Assembly (NCBI RefSeq): GCF_017591425.1
Contig: NW_024465885.1
Span: 31,194,501 to 31,258,500 of the forward strand
Length of the DNA: 64,000 bases
Direction of reading: 5' to 3'
DNA from: Ochotona curzoniae
Taxonomy: Eukaryota > Chordata > Mammalia > Lagomorpha > Ochotonidae
In this document: positions 11,216-22,584 of the stretch, piece after piece
Layout: each line of letters starts with the position of its first letter
Numbering within the stretch: position 1 is the stretch's first letter
Notes under the pieces: model-generated
What the model saw: only the letters and a program-made list of their open reading frames with translations
What the model was told of the DNA's origin: nothing
The model's database searches: none
Made by a program: the position numbers and the translations under genes

Positions 11216-12835
11216 ACCATTGCTTAACCCTCTGCACATGAGACATCAGACATGAGTATTTACAGAGCTTGACAATACTGCCAAACATCCCTCCACAAAC
11301 ATCTTATTTGTATACATTTACCAAGAAATAACCTTAATTAACAAATATTTTGAAAAAAATTTCAACTGACTCCATGAACTGAAAAGTCTATGCCCGGTTG
11401 ACTCAATAGTCTCACTTTCAAAATAGCAACAATGAGTGTTGAATCTATTAGGTTCCTACTTCAAAGACAGCTCCAATAATGATTCAATAATGATATTTTT
11501 GATTACATGCCAAATGAATCTTGTTTAATTTTTTCCTTAGTTTTTAGAATAATGGAAATGAAACTGTACACTGTCTGACCTTTAAGTATTTACTTGACAG
11601 TGCCTCCTACAATAACAGTATGATGGCTTGGCACTTTCAAGCCTTCATCCAAAGTCGATTAGATCAGTGTAAAAAGTCTCAACAGCTTTGACTCACAGAA
11701 GTTGTGCATGATATCAGAAAAGAACATACGTAGAAAAAAATTAGGAGAGTGGTGCAAGATAAAAACATACTAATTATCTTAATTCTCTTTTTGTCAATGT
11801 AAAACAAAGTTCACTTTGGCTTTTAGCAAATAAGAAACAAAATCTAGACTTCTTCAAAAGTCTTATACTTGGGAAAGGTCAGAGATTGAAAAGAAGGAAG
11901 TCCTTTTCACAGCAAAGTGATATGTGGAGGAAACTTTAGGAAAGGAACATACACAAATACAAGAGAATTTCTGAAGTTGTTGATTCATTTACAGCTATTG
12001 CACTTTTGTTTCCTATGGCCACATTTACATAGGAGGCAAGGTTTGACCAGTTCAGAATATTCTCAAGTCAGCTCCCTGAGTAGTCACACAAAACATGAGG
12101 CATTCAGCATGCCAGGACATGTTTTGTAGGAGTGTGCTCTCCTTTATTTCTAGCTGTAAATATAACTTATAAACCAGAGAACAAAAGGCAGCTGCCGAGT
12201 GAGAATTCTTTTCCTTCTTGGTACTGAAGCAGTAGTATGCAGTTATCTCATATGAATCTGGAGTTAGTTACACCTCAGTTCGGATCCCTGAGCCAGTATT
12301 TGCCATGTATGGGTCACAACTGAATTATCTTCATCTAAAAGTGACAGTGGCTTTCACCATAAAAATCATGTACATTATAAATCAATTACTTCTACAAATA
12401 ATAAAAATATATTATTAGGTGTCTAATATTCTCAGTTCTTTTTTCCTCAAAATACACCTGACATATAATTCAAAGATATAATACAACTCATTTTCCTTAA
12501 CTCATGCCACATCAGTTAACAAGTACTCAGGAGTCTTTTAGAACTGTGAGAAGTCCCAAGTACCTCTGGTATACACAGAGCTACATTCAATCTGAAGTCA
12601 AGACTACAAACCTTAGAAACTAACTCCCTATGAGACAATAGCATTGGATTCCTCAAAAGAGGCACTCAGACTCCACCAACGAATGGGTGAGTTTTATAAT
12701 ACCTACACATCCCCCAAGTTCTATAGTTTGCAGATACAACTATGACAGACACGGTCTGGACATTTTTCAGTCCTCTATTCATTTCAGAAGTTGACTCCAC
12801 TTTAGCAGAGTTCGACTGTTAATTTTTTTCTTTAC

Positions 12836-13008
12836 CTGTAGGCCTGTCCCTTTGATGGCTTTTCTGGATACCAGTGATTTTTATATTTTTCTTGAAGTAT
12901 TAAAGTCAGTTTTTCAGCAAACCTCTCAACTGCCTCTTTTTTCAACTTGTCATGTTTTCGAACCAGTCTTGTGAAAAAGAAGACAACAGCAGCAATCTCG
13001 TTCTTCAT
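12836..13008 (-). CDS. BTG3: BTG3 coding exon 2 (residues 1-57, start codon)
   Basis: This exon holds the start codon and the first 57 codons of the BTG/TOB family anti-proliferative protein BTG3, plus two bases of codon 58. The protein opens [12 protein letters not shown] and runs through the first helices of the BTG domain to [16 protein letters not shown], the beginning of conserved box A. The ATG is at 13008-13006. The untranslated part of the exon reaches 13015, where a TTGTAG acceptor precedes it, so only seven bases of 5' UTR come from this exon. The donor after 12836 reads GTAAAG and splits an arginine codon (AG/G). BTG3 is known as an adaptor that binds CCR4-NOT deadenylase subunits and E2F1 and restrains G1/S progression; that function is from family knowledge. 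The open frame extends eight codons upstream of this ATG, but those lie mostly in intron 1. Confidence 0.96.
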
Positions 13009-13479
13009 TTTTTTCCTACAATGATAAGACAAACTTTCTAAACAAAAGGAAATATATAAAAATTAGAAGATAAGGCATGGTAAGATACTGCTCCTACTGT
13101 TTCTATTTTTCCTTTCAATTTTACACTGTGTTTACCTGGCTCAAATCTGGAGTTTCAGAACAATCACAATTTTTTTAAAAAAGGTCTCAAGATAAAACAG
13201 GACTTAAGAATCTTATCACTTGGTTTTGTGAAGCAATTCAATAGAATATACCAAATTGCTCCTGTGGTCTACAGTAAAATCAGCATTATCACTCAAAACA
13301 CTGTTACAAAAATTGTAGTTTTTAGTAAATACAGCAATATTCAGTCAAAAAGCTCAAAAATGTTCTAGCATGATTTGAGCTTTAAAACAGTGAGTAAAGT
13401 TCACTTTAAGTCTGGCATTACAGGGTTATTTTAGTATAGCATGCTAGCTCCTAGAAGGGTTAAACCGAGTTAACAATAT

Positions 13480-13930
13480 TTCCAAATTCTACTTCCAGTT
13501 ATATATCCAGAGAAATAACATGTCCCCAGAAACTGACACCAAGAGGCAGACAGCAGTATTACTCATGATGGCAAAAAAGCAGACAGAACCTGAATGTCTA
13601 TACATTGATGAATGGACAAAAAAGTATGTTTTCTGTTATGTAAAACTTTATATTCAATGAAGTATTACTTGGCAATTGGAATGAATGGGTACTCAATACA
13701 TGTTGCATCATAGGTAAACCTAAAATACAATATATGAATAAAAAGGCAATGACAAAACACTGTTCCTAAAGACGTGTCCAGAAAGCAAAATGCAGTGACC
13801 TAGAGGAATGAGGAATGGGTGTAAAGGAGGAATGATACTAATAAGCACAAGGTTACTTTTTGAGCGAAACAAAGTATTCTAAAATTAACTATGATAATAG
13901 CTGTAAGCTACCTTCAACAAAACTGCTACA
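13480..13930 (+). repeat. L1M/HAL1-type LINE 3' fragment
   Basis: The order of CCTGAATGTCTATACATTGA, TGATGAATGGACAAAAAAG, GAAGTATTACTTGGCAATTGG and GTCCAGAAAGCAAAATGC matches the 3' end of old L1-class elements. No ORF remains. Confidence 0.6.
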
Positions 13931-15067
13931 TCTAAGAAAAGTTCAGTATTGGAGTTTCTGTAAGTACTCTTCCAGGGACGGAGATAAATTTATCAAAAAG
14001 ATAAAACAGAGACTCTATCAAAACATATTTATGAACAGAAACCCGGTTATGCATTGAAAAACTGTAACAGATAACTCAGCTGCATTTTGAAACTATCTAA
14101 AAAAAGGCCTTTCTAAAGACAGTCCATCGTTAATTAATGTGGTGGCTGTAATAACTGAAAATATTCAGATGCTCTGTTTGCATTGCACCGTCACCTTCTG
14201 GAGCCAGTTATTAAGTTCATACAGCTTCTGCTATGCTGGTAATCAAAACTCACTTACCCAGCAACTGACAGTTTGTGTTGCCACACATTCACACAACAAA
14301 GAGGATTGTTAGCTTTCTTTTTTCCCCCAAACTGCTCTTCATCTTACTGTTCATAATGCGGTTTCTTTACTACGTGTTTGAATTCAAACAAGGGACTTCA
14401 GTCTGAAATAAATTCTATATAGTTATTTGAGAGGTGTTCTGGCAGCCACAGTCAACCTGATCCTGGACGGGAAGCCACCCAAGCCTTCCTCCTGGAACCT
14501 TAGAATGCCAAATACTCCATCCATGGCTGGCCACCAGGAACTGCACACGGATCTGTACACACAATCCTAGGCCACTACAGCTACTGGGTAACCTTCTCTC
14601 TAAAACTGTGAACCCATCCCCACTTTATAAGGCTACATTTACACCACATTATGGTGGGAAAAAGTAGCCCCTGCAATTTGCGGGGAAAAAGTTGTCCATA
14701 AAACCACATTAGCTTTTACCATACCAAAAAGAGAAAAAGAAAAAAAAAAAAAAACAAAACAAAAAGCAAGCAAACAAGGAACCACACTAAGAAATATAGT
14801 GAACCCTAAACTAGACTATTCTCTTCATTAAGTCTGTCAGATATATGCTACATATAGCAGTTAGGGCCTTTAGTTTTGTTTGCTCAGATTCCTATCAAAA
14901 GCAAAACAGAAGAAAAAGAAGGAAAGATCCACTTAGTGGTTGCTCTTAGTTGTAGCACAAGATGAGTCATACGAGATGAGGCTTTATTTATTTATTTTTT
15001 GTTTGCAAGAATGATGACTGGAATAGCCGAAAAATAAACCCAGCCTCCCCAGAAATCTAGGAGTACC

Positions 15068-15087
15068 AAAGGGGGGGGGGAGGGGGA
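15068..15087 (+). repeat. Poly-G run
   Basis: Ten consecutive G followed by AGGGGG, between intron 1 and the CpG island. Confidence 0.9.
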
Positions 15088-15206
15088 AAGAGAGGTCATT
15101 GTGAAGCGAACAGGGACACGATGACATTAGATCTTGATCTTGAGTAAGTGGCCACAATCCCTCCACCCACACTGGGAACAAAAAGCTCCCATTTTAAATA
15201 TTGCAC

Positions 15207-15234
15207 GGTGACGTCATTCTGGGACGTCGTCACC
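15207..15234. promoter_or_regulatory. Palindrome with full CRE at the edge of the BTG3 CpG island
   Basis: A perfect 8-base cAMP-response element (TGACGTCA, 15209-15216) lies inside a 28-base imperfect palindrome whose ends are GGTGACG (15207-15213) and CGTCACC (15228-15234). A second half-palindrome GACGTC occurs at 15223-15228. On the minus strand an AT-rich TATTTAAA-like box follows at about 15191-15199. CREB/ATF binding is the natural expectation from the motif; use in this species is inferred. Confidence 0.6.
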
Positions 15235-16356
15235 GCGGCGGGCGGCTGCCCCTCAAGTTCTACTTTGTTCCACAAGCTCCCCTTCTCCGGGGTGCGTGGA
15301 GAAAACCCAAAGGAAAACCACGCCGGCCCTTCCAGGAGTGGGTAACACAGTACTTTTCCCTTCTCATACAACCGTTTCTAGAAACCAGCGTGTCTCCCAC
15401 CGGACAGCCCCAAGGTGGAGGGAGTGAGCGGGAAGAATGGCCCCGGCCGTCCCACAACTCGGGCTCCAACATTTTCCAAGGTAGCAGAGTGTGACCACGG
15501 ACCCCGGCTGCTAAGCCCTGCTGCTGGGGTCTGAGGAGGGCTAGGTGAGCAGGCAGGCACCAAACATCTCCACCCACTCCTGAGGAAAGCACGGCCTGCG
15601 AGCCGCGCTCAACTTCTGCAATCCCGGTTCCCCTCCAACTTTGGGGCGGTGGGGTTGAGGAGGAAGGGCCCCTCCCCCCCATTCCAGTTCCTTGACTCTC
15701 TTTCCAAAAACACTCCCCTGGCTTCGACCATCAGGCGCCCCTGAGGCGCGACCCTCGACATAGCAAGCGGGGTCCCGGGTCCCAAGGCAGCCGGCGAGGC
15801 CAAGGGAGCCGGCCGCGGGAGACCGGGCTCTCTCCCAGCCCGGGGCGGAAGGTAAACGCGCGGTGGAAACGTGGCAGGAGCCTGGGGCGGCGTCCGCCCC
15901 TCAGCGCTCTGCCCCGGGTCCCGCCAACATCCCGGCCGGCAAGCCCCCCGAGCCGAGCCGCGCAGCCCCTCACGCCGGCCTCGACCCCCAGCCCACCTCC
16001 CCAAGCTTTCCCCCCGGCGCCCCGCTCGGCAGCGAGCCTCCGACGTGGCCTCAGCAGCCTTCGGACCACCCTCCCCACCCCGCCCCGCTTCGATGTCCTC
16101 AGCCTCGCCATGTCCGCCTACCCCCCGAATCCGGCTTCCTCACAGCCGCCGCAGCTCTGGGGGTTGCAGATTCGGCTGCCGCCACCGTGTCCCCGGTGGC
16201 CCAAGCACCGAGGGCTCCGCCTCAGCCGGCCCGCGCTCGGCTCCCGGGAAGCGCCGCGAGCCTCGTCCGGCGCGTGCAGCTCCCGCGTCGTCGGGCGGCC
16301 CCGCGCGCGCGCTGAGAGGACTGGCAGGCGGGCCGGCGGCAGGGTGCGCGCGGTGG

Positions 16357-16371
16357 GCGCGCGCGCGCGCG
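16357..16371. repeat. (GC)n run in the CpG island
   Basis: Seven alternating GC units with no interruption. Confidence 0.9.
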
Positions 16372-16650
16372 GGCCTGAGGCGGGGCGCGGGGGGCTCGCG
16401 GCCCGGAAGAGGGGAGGGGCGATGACCCGGGGAAGGGCTGGCGCCGCGTGGGGACCGGCTGGCGCGCCTCGCGGGGAGGGGCGAGGGGCGGGGCTTCTCC
16501 CGCCAGCCCGCCCGAGGCGCGGGTCGCGCGCCAGGCGCCTTTGGCGGGGTCGCGCGGCGCGCGGCGCCGACCCTCCACTCAGGTGGTATGCTGAGCGTTC
16601 TCTTTCGGCCTGCGAGCGGCGCTGTGGGTTCAGTGGCTCCCGTTAGGGTG

Positions 16651-18099
16651 CCCCACCTGCTGCGGCACCTTCGAGCACCTTTGAGGGGGTCGCGCGGACC
16701 ACATCCTTTTTTTTTGGTGGCTTCAGCCTCTTCTCCCGCCTTGTGCTCTCAGTTTGGCGCCCTGCGTCCCGAAACCTCGGGCTCCGGGGAGGACGAGTTC
16801 TACGGCAGGTCTCCAGAGCTGAGACTTCGCAGCAGGACGCGGACCAGACGGGTAGGGGAATGGGCCCTGTGCTTGGTGCTCTGGTAACTGCCGACGCGTC
16901 AGCCCTGTGCACCGTTTGCATCCCTGTGTCCCAGGCAGTTTGCTCAGTTGCAACCGCTCCCTCGCCGCGGTCGGCGTTGCCTCAGAACAGGGATTGCCTC
17001 CTGTGGAGGGATGTGTCCCGACCTGGCGCTGGGTACCATGTCTTGCACAAAGGAGAGGTTCCAGGGATGTTGGCCCAGTGACTGAAGACTTGAGAGTCCA
17101 GGCTTTTCTATTTCTCAAACACTTCCCCTCAAGGATTTCCCAGAAGTAAAGCTTAATCCTTAAGCAAATAGGAACATGGAACAAGAACATTAACTTTGTT
17201 AAGAAAAGGAACAGCTTTCCAACCTTTTATATTGAATTGGCACATGGTGTTAGTTTTGTGAAAGCACTTAAATACGTTAAACATCTGTTGGCACCTTGAT
17301 CTTGAACTCCAGCCTGTAGAACCGTGAAAACGTTTCTTAAGCCAGGCTTATTTTGTTAATTGCAGAATATTTCTACTTTTTAATTGCAAATTATTGAAGA
17401 GCTGTTCAAGTTATGTAGTGGCCAGATTCCTTACTACCCATGTGACCTGGCATCTCTTATGGATATTCTAAATTCTTATTACTGATGTTGGCACCACGGC
17501 TGTTATCAAGGCAATTTTTTGTTTAGCTGTGGTAAATATACAGTCTCCAAACCAACTCAATAAATATTTGTTTAAAAAAAAATGCTACTGTAGTGCTGGG
17601 GCTACTTGCTGGATTATTTAAAGGAAATACTGATATTTATTCTTTGGACTATTCTAGGAAATGGAGAAGTGTTTTCATTTTGGATCCTCAATTATCTGGT
17701 TGAAGTTTTTCCCTGTGCCTTTATAAAATACTCAGTTTCTCCAGAAATGTCCATATTTGCAATTAATACTCTGTGTAATGCTTGCAAATCACTGAGTCTC
17801 ATCATAGCCTGGTGTTCATGTTATTGTGTTAAGCAAGGAGAGGAATGGAAACATACATGCAAAATCATGTAAAAATGTTCTTAACTGGGTCTTGTGAAAC
17901 ATGTATAGAGCTTTAGCACTTCTCATTTCTCTGTCATCCACTTTCTCTCACAGTTAGTAGATGCCTTTGTCCCTGTTTTCCTACTCTTCTCCAGACTTGT
18001 GTGCTGCAGATCCTTTGTCCCTACTCTTTCCCCTTAATGGGAATCAAAATCATTGTTCTAGCAAGGTAGGAGTCTCCTCCTTAAGGGCTGGGGGCAGAG
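16651..18099. other. Upstream flank of BTG3, no gene recognised
   Basis: GC content falls from the island into ordinary AT-rich sequence by about 17.1 kb. Open frames at 16588-17190 on both strands reflect residual GC richness. An antisense promoter-derived transcript would start here if the island is bidirectional, but I see no clear exon. Confidence 0.4.
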
Positions 18100-18440
18100 A
18101 GCTACAATGGACTATGTCCTCCCGAATTCATATGTTGAACATAAAATCACCAGTGGGATGGCGTTTGGAGAAGAGACCGTGAGGAACTACTGAATCAGGA
18201 AGATGAGCCTCAGGAATGAGATTAGTGGCCTCTTAAGAAGCGACAGGGAAGAACGATCATTCTGTGCTCTACCAAGGGAGGGAACAAGACAGCAAATTAG
18301 GAAACCTCATCTGACGTGGGATCTGCAGATACCTTGGTCTTGAATTTCCAGGCACCAGGATTGGGAGGGATGTTTCTGCTGTTTAAGCCACTCAGTCTAT
18401 GGTGTTGTGCTATCAGTTCAGACAAGAGCAGTGCTGATGC
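18100..18440 (+). repeat. MaLR (MLT1-type) LTR
   Basis: GAATTCATATGTTGAAC, GGGATTAGTGG-like middle, then CTGTTTAAGCCACTCAGTCT and GGTGTTGTGCTATCAG at the end follow the well-known MLT1/MST LTR layout in forward orientation. Confidence 0.75.
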
Positions 18441-18984
18441 GGCTACATATTAATATGTATTACTCTTTCATAGCTAACTTATAATGTCCATTACTATTGT
18501 GTATTAATGGGTATAGTTTGCTTCTAGCACAAGTGTTTTTGTTCTTAATGAGTCACTCTAAGAGGACTGGGACTTTATACACCCCATGGTTACATGTCTA
18601 AGTCACAGAAAACATGACTCACGTGCAAACAACAAAATCTATAAATAGCTTTTGGGATTTTATTTCTGCTAAATAGTTGCAAAACTTTATGTTATTCCTC
18701 TGAGCTCCAACTAGTTCACTATTAAAAGCAGAATCATTTCAGATACCATCTTCTCAGTCTACATGTCAAGTGTGAAACTAAGTACAAAATGATCACTTTC
18801 ATAGTGGACATTGGAGGCTTCTTAAGTATAATGTAGCACCAGGGAATAGAGCAGATGTTGGCAATTCAAAGTTCAGCAAGTGGTTTCTAAGGGCCAGTGA
18901 GCAGTAATGCCTTATGAACACTGGTTTGAGTACTATCTGACCCAACCTTCCTCTGAATTAGCTTTTTCCTAACACATGTGGGAA

Positions 18985-19215
18985 ACCAGTGGAAGATGCT
19001 CCAAATATTTGGGCACCCGCCACCCAATGTGATAGACCCAGGTGGAATTTCAGGTTCCTGGCTTCAGATTGGCCCAGACCCAACCAACCATTGATGATTA
19101 CTTGGAGAATAAACTAGCATATAGAAGATTCTCCGTCTGTCTGTCTCTCTCCCCTTCCCATTCCTGTATTTTTTTAAACACAGTTTTCCAAAATAAATCT
19201 TTAAAAAAAAAAAAC
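18985..19215 (+). repeat. C-type SINE, 5' truncated
   Basis: GGAAGATGCTCCAAATATTTGGGC, GGTTCCTGGCTTCAGATTGG, a pyrimidine-rich block and the tail AAAATAAATCTTTAAAAAAA. Confidence 0.8.
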
Positions 19216-20436
19216 TTAAGGAAAATCTGAAATATTCATTATTCTCCCATTATATTTTGCATTAAAGCTGACCCCCAAAAGTCAGAATGCAAAGTCTTGG
19301 TGAATGAGGCGATGGAAATTGGGCATAGCAACCTCCTATTCTGAGTTACATTAACTGTTGAAACCTTTATGCTTGAGGTAGGCCTTAACCATGATCAATA
19401 TTTTCAGAAGAAAACGTTTCTATCAAACTTCTCCAACTTCTTATTGATAATTGATTAAGATTTGCAGATAATATATGGATTAGACATTCTGGGCTCAGGT
19501 ATGGTTTTATGTTAGGAACCTCTGGTGTAAAATTTCTTAATTAGTTGGAGGAGTACCTTGATTATTGGGTTCCTTTGACAGTACTGTTCTTCAAAGCAGT
19601 AGAGAAATTGACTTTTACCAGTGAGTAAGACTTAAGTGCCTATCTTTATTTAGTGTCACAAAATTCAAGAATAGGTATATTTATGTGGTGAAAGATTCAC
19701 AAAAGAGGAACAACTGCTTGAAATATAACTATTAATCAGGTCCTTTGGGAAAATTTCTATCTGCTTCTTTGTCTTTGTGTGTGTGTGTGTGCCTGTCTGT
19801 CTATTGGATCCAGTTGATCTTAAGCAAATGGCTTTCGCAATTTTGGGAACTGCAATGTTTGAGACGCCTAATGCTGGTAGACTGGACATTCAGACAAAAG
19901 TTGATGTTGAAGTCTTAAGTTCAAAATCCATAGACAGGATTTCTTCTCCAGATGATCTCATTCTTGCGCTGAAGGCCCTTAACTGATGGGAACTCACCAG
20001 CATTGCTGAGGATGATTTTCTTAAGATCAATAGGGTATAAATGTAGGCACCATCTGTGAAATACCCTTCACAGAAAGACCTAGACCATTATTTGTACAAA
20101 CAACTAGCCCACATCTCTTAGCCATGTTGATACACACAATCAGCTTTCACCACAACTTTCGTTCAGCAATGAGTTATGTTGATAATAGGATTGAAACTTT
20201 GAATTTCTTTGGGAATAACATGAAGGATGCTTTTCTAATCAAATAAATCCCCTTGTTTTTGTTTTTCTTTGCTCTTTTTGATCAATTGTATGGAGGTAGG
20301 AATGAGAGAGGAATGATTGGATGTTAGTAGTTTTGGGAAACCATTCTCTGTATAACCTTGTACAATATTGGTACTAAAGCACAGGGAACAGTACATCTTT
20401 TAGATGAACAAGAGCCTAGCAGACAAAACCTGTCAT
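19216..20436 (+). other. Unassigned stretch with a protein-like segment
   Basis: A (GT)8 tract lies at 19776-19791. Downstream an open frame (19777-19986) encodes MAFAILGTAMFETPNAGRLD and continues to SSPDDLILALKALN before a stop. Beyond that stop the same frame stays fairly open to about 20240, with one further stop at 20039, and an AATAAA lies at 20241. It could be a decayed retrocopy of a gene I do not recognise, or chance. I assign no function. The rest of the stretch shows nothing. Confidence 0.25.
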
Positions 20437-20662
20437 ACTGACCTCCAATAGGAGTTTGTATTCCAGCTGCTCCACTTCTGATCCAGCTCCCTGCTAATGC
20501 ACCTGAAAAAGCAGCATGAGTGTTTTGGACCCCGTCACCTGTGTGGGAGACCTGGAAGAATGTCCTGGCTTGGGTTGACTCAGCTCTGGCTGTTGGGCCA
20601 TCTGGAGAGTGAACCAGTGGATGGATGATCTCTTTGTCTCCCCATCTCTCTGTAACTCTTTT
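20437..20662 (+). repeat. C-type SINE, 5' truncated and split by another SINE
   Basis: CAGCTGCTCCACTTCTGATC to CTCTGTAACTCT; its tail resumes at about 20996 (ACTCTACCTTTCAAA) after the inserted element. Confidence 0.85.
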
Positions 20663-20995
20663 TTTTTTTAAAGGTTTATTTATTTTTATTGCAAAGTCAA
20701 ATATACAGAGAGAGGAGGAGAAACAGAGAGGAAGATCACCTGTCTGATAATTCACTCTCCCAGTGTCCGCAATGGCCGGGCTGCACCGAGTTGAAGCCAG
20801 GAGCCAGGAAACTCCTCCAGGTCTCCCATATGGGTGCAGGGTCCCAACGTTTTGGGCTGTCCTAGACTGCTTTCCCAGGCCACAAGCAAGAAGCTGGATG
20901 GGAACGGGGCCACCGGGATTAGAACCGGCGCCCATATGGGATCCTGGTGCATTCAAGGTGAGGACTTTAGCTACTAGGCAACGGTACTGGGCACA
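20663..20995 (-). repeat. Pika-type C SINE inserted in a SINE tail
   Basis: Full-length reverse copy from a T-run to CGGTACTGGGCAC. TAACTCT occurs on both sides (about 20655-20661 and 20996-21002), giving a 7-base target-site duplication. The 210-codon minus-strand frame here is built from the two SINEs. Confidence 0.9.
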
Positions 20996-21025
20996 TAACT
21001 CTACCTTTCAAAAAAGTAGTTTTTT

Positions 21026-21070
21026 TTATAAATTATGAAAATTGAATTAAAAGATAAGTTTATTTTGGGG
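21026..21070 (+). repeat. Half of a palindromic MITE-like element
   Basis: AAATTATGAAAATTGAATT and AAAAGATAAGTTTATTTTGG correspond to one arm of the palindromic element seen at 23464 and 27515. Confidence 0.45.
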
Positions 21071-22019
21071 GTGATTGGCACTAGGGGCTGATTATCTCAA
21101 GTCCAACCACAGGGTCACCTGGAGAGCGCATGGTCCGGGAGAGAGAGTGACCTGGGAGGGAAATAGTGGGCTCCTCCCTCTTGGGATGCCACTCACATGG
21201 GAGGGCACAGAATAACTAGGACAGGGGTTGGGGTGGCTAGACAGAGAGGCACTCAACAACACCCACGAGGGCCGGACAGTTGAGCTGGTTTGATGGAACC
21301 AAGCTCCAATACCCTTTGACATTTACAAGAGCCAAATGGGATATGGGGCAGACTGAACTAGTCTGCTACACATACTGGCAGCCAGGGCAGGGACGGGCCT
21401 GGTGGGGATTATTGGGGGGTCACTCTGACTAGGCTGCAGCTCCCACTGGTTTGTGTGATGGCCGAGTATGTGAGGAGCAGAACCAGGATGGACTACAACA
21501 CCCATTAGTTCCAGTGAAAGCTGGGGCAGAAGACGGAACCAACTGAGCAATTGCAACCACCAGCTGATCAGGGAGATGGACTGTGCGAGGTCCTGTACTT
21601 GTTAGTACATATAGGACTCTGGTCTGGGAACACCTCAAAGTTTCTTTGGGGATCCACTCAATTGAAACGGTGGACTCAGAACCTTAACCAAGAAAAGACG
21701 GAAGATAGAACAGGTCAATCAACCACCACAGCTATATGTTGGCAGTGAAACACTGGACAAAGGGAGACCCTATAATGGGCTATGTCAATCAGTAGATTAT
21801 TCAATAGTCTCATCGTATCTGGAGTGGCGAGATTGGCAGCAATGCATAACTGGTGAACTATCAAAACCACTTGAGAAAGGATCTTGGAGCATGCCCTACA
21901 TCCGGGACATGGGGTGGATGGGAGACTGGTTGGGGCTTCTCCTCAATATTTCCTTCAGCCCTTGTAACTTTTTACTCTAATCAACAATGTAAAGATTACC
22001 AAAATATAATTTAAAAAAG
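21071..22019 (+). mobile_element. Composite VNTR retroelement, copy 1 (5' truncated)
   Basis: G-rich degenerate units (GGGATATGGGGCAGACTG, CTGCAGCTCCCACTGG and similar) are followed by a unique segment with CTTGAGAAAGGATCTTGG and CATGCCCTACATCCGGGACA. The copy ends TGTAAAGATTACCAAAATAT and an A run. Copies 3 and 5 carry the reverse complement of the same end. No coding capacity is visible. Confidence 0.7.
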
Positions 22020-22027
22020 GGGGGGGC

Positions 22028-22139
22028 GGGGCTTGATGCAGAATTTATCCTGTCTTCCAAAGGATGTAGCAAAAAAGTGCTACACTGGAAGCAGAGAGCA
22101 GCCCAAACCAAACAAGCAAGTGTTCTGACACTTTGGTCT
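22028..22139 (+). repeat. MLT1-type LTR, left part (interrupted)
   Basis: The segment ends TCTGACACTTTGGTCT and continues, after the inserted LTR, as TTGGACTTTATAACCTC. Read together they match the 3' part of MaLR/MLT1 LTRs. Confidence 0.6.
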
Positions 22140-22584
22140 TGTGAGATCTCCCCCACAGATTCCTCTAGTATCCTGTTGTGGGAGGGAGTGAGTGAGTCTG
22201 CTGCCCTCCAACCAGCCTTGAGGTGCATGAGAGACACAGCAGGGGTTCTGTCTAAGCAGTTCCAATTCATTTGGGAAATACAAACTCTTATATAGGAACA
22301 GCAGGCAGCCTCAGGCAGAAAATTCCAGGAGTTCTAGAGGAGGAATACTAGGAGCCAATTGTCATCAGCATGACAGTGGAAGCCACCTACCATAGGCCAA
22401 GGGCAGGTGCCGAAAATGGCCCTGGCCAGTCAGTCTTTCTTTAAAACAACTTGATCCCCCAGCCTGATTCACGCCCAGGGCTCTGACCTTGGCCGCCATC
22501 TTGCTCCTCACATGTAACACAGCGACCCTGACTGTTAGTCGCCATCTTGTTGAATCGGTGACCTATTAGCCTCTGAGCCCCACA
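22140..22584 (-). mobile_element. Solo LTR, class I-like, 4-bp target-site duplication
   Basis: On the minus strand it starts TGTGGGGCTCAGAGG and ends GGGGGAGATCTCACA (TG...CA termini). GTCT flanks both sides (22136-22139 and 22585-22588). A TATA box (CCTATATAAGAG) lies at about 22285-22296, leaving roughly 140 bases for R/U5. Two AAGATGGCG motifs (YY1-like) lie at 22491-22503 and 22539-22551 in U3. No internal viral region is present, so it is a solo LTR left by recombination. I saw no canonical AATAAA downstream of the TATA box. Confidence 0.8.

Larger units (their letters stand above)
8780..12835 (-). other. BTG3: BTG3 intron 2
   Basis: A GT-AG intron of 4056 bases. It holds three SINEs and a MIR-like fragment (listed separately). 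Apart from these, 8780-9206, 10511-10944 and 11216-12835 show no element I can name. Confidence 0.85.
13016..15199 (-). other. BTG3: BTG3 intron 1 (promoter-distal part)
   Basis: This lies between the acceptor of exon 2 and the CpG island. It contains an L1M-type 3' fragment near 13.5-13.9 kb, an A-rich run at about 14735-14765, and a run of ten G at about 15070. The 13930-15060 stretch holds no gene that I can see. The upper limit of the intron depends on the unplaced exon 1 donor. Confidence 0.75.
15200..16650 (-). promoter_or_regulatory. BTG3: CpG-island promoter of BTG3, with untranslated exon 1
   Basis: About 1.4 kb of very CpG-rich sequence stands out sharply from the AT-rich surroundings. 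It has many GGGCGG/CCGCCC boxes, for example around 15645, 15890 and 16490, and a (GC)n run at 16357. It lies about 2-3.5 kb upstream of the BTG3 start codon, where the noncoding first exon is expected by analogy with human. Candidate minus-strand donors that I could not separate lie near 15971 (GTGAGG), 15995 (GTGGGC), 16118 (GTAGGC), 16140 (GTGAGG) and 16656 (GTGGGG), so exon 1 and the start site are unplaced. No TATA box is obvious in the core, which is normal for such islands. Long open frames on both strands here are a composition effect. Confidence 0.85.

Noticed and set aside
15863..16646. Overlapping plus-strand frames of 150-184 codons in the CpG island
   Set aside because: Arginine/alanine/proline-rich translations in several frames at once, as expected where stop codons are depleted by GC content; no domain or splice support.
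20324..20956. A 210-codon minus-strand frame
   Set aside because: It runs through two SINEs in opposite orientation and ends in flanking sequence; the translation is SINE-derived.
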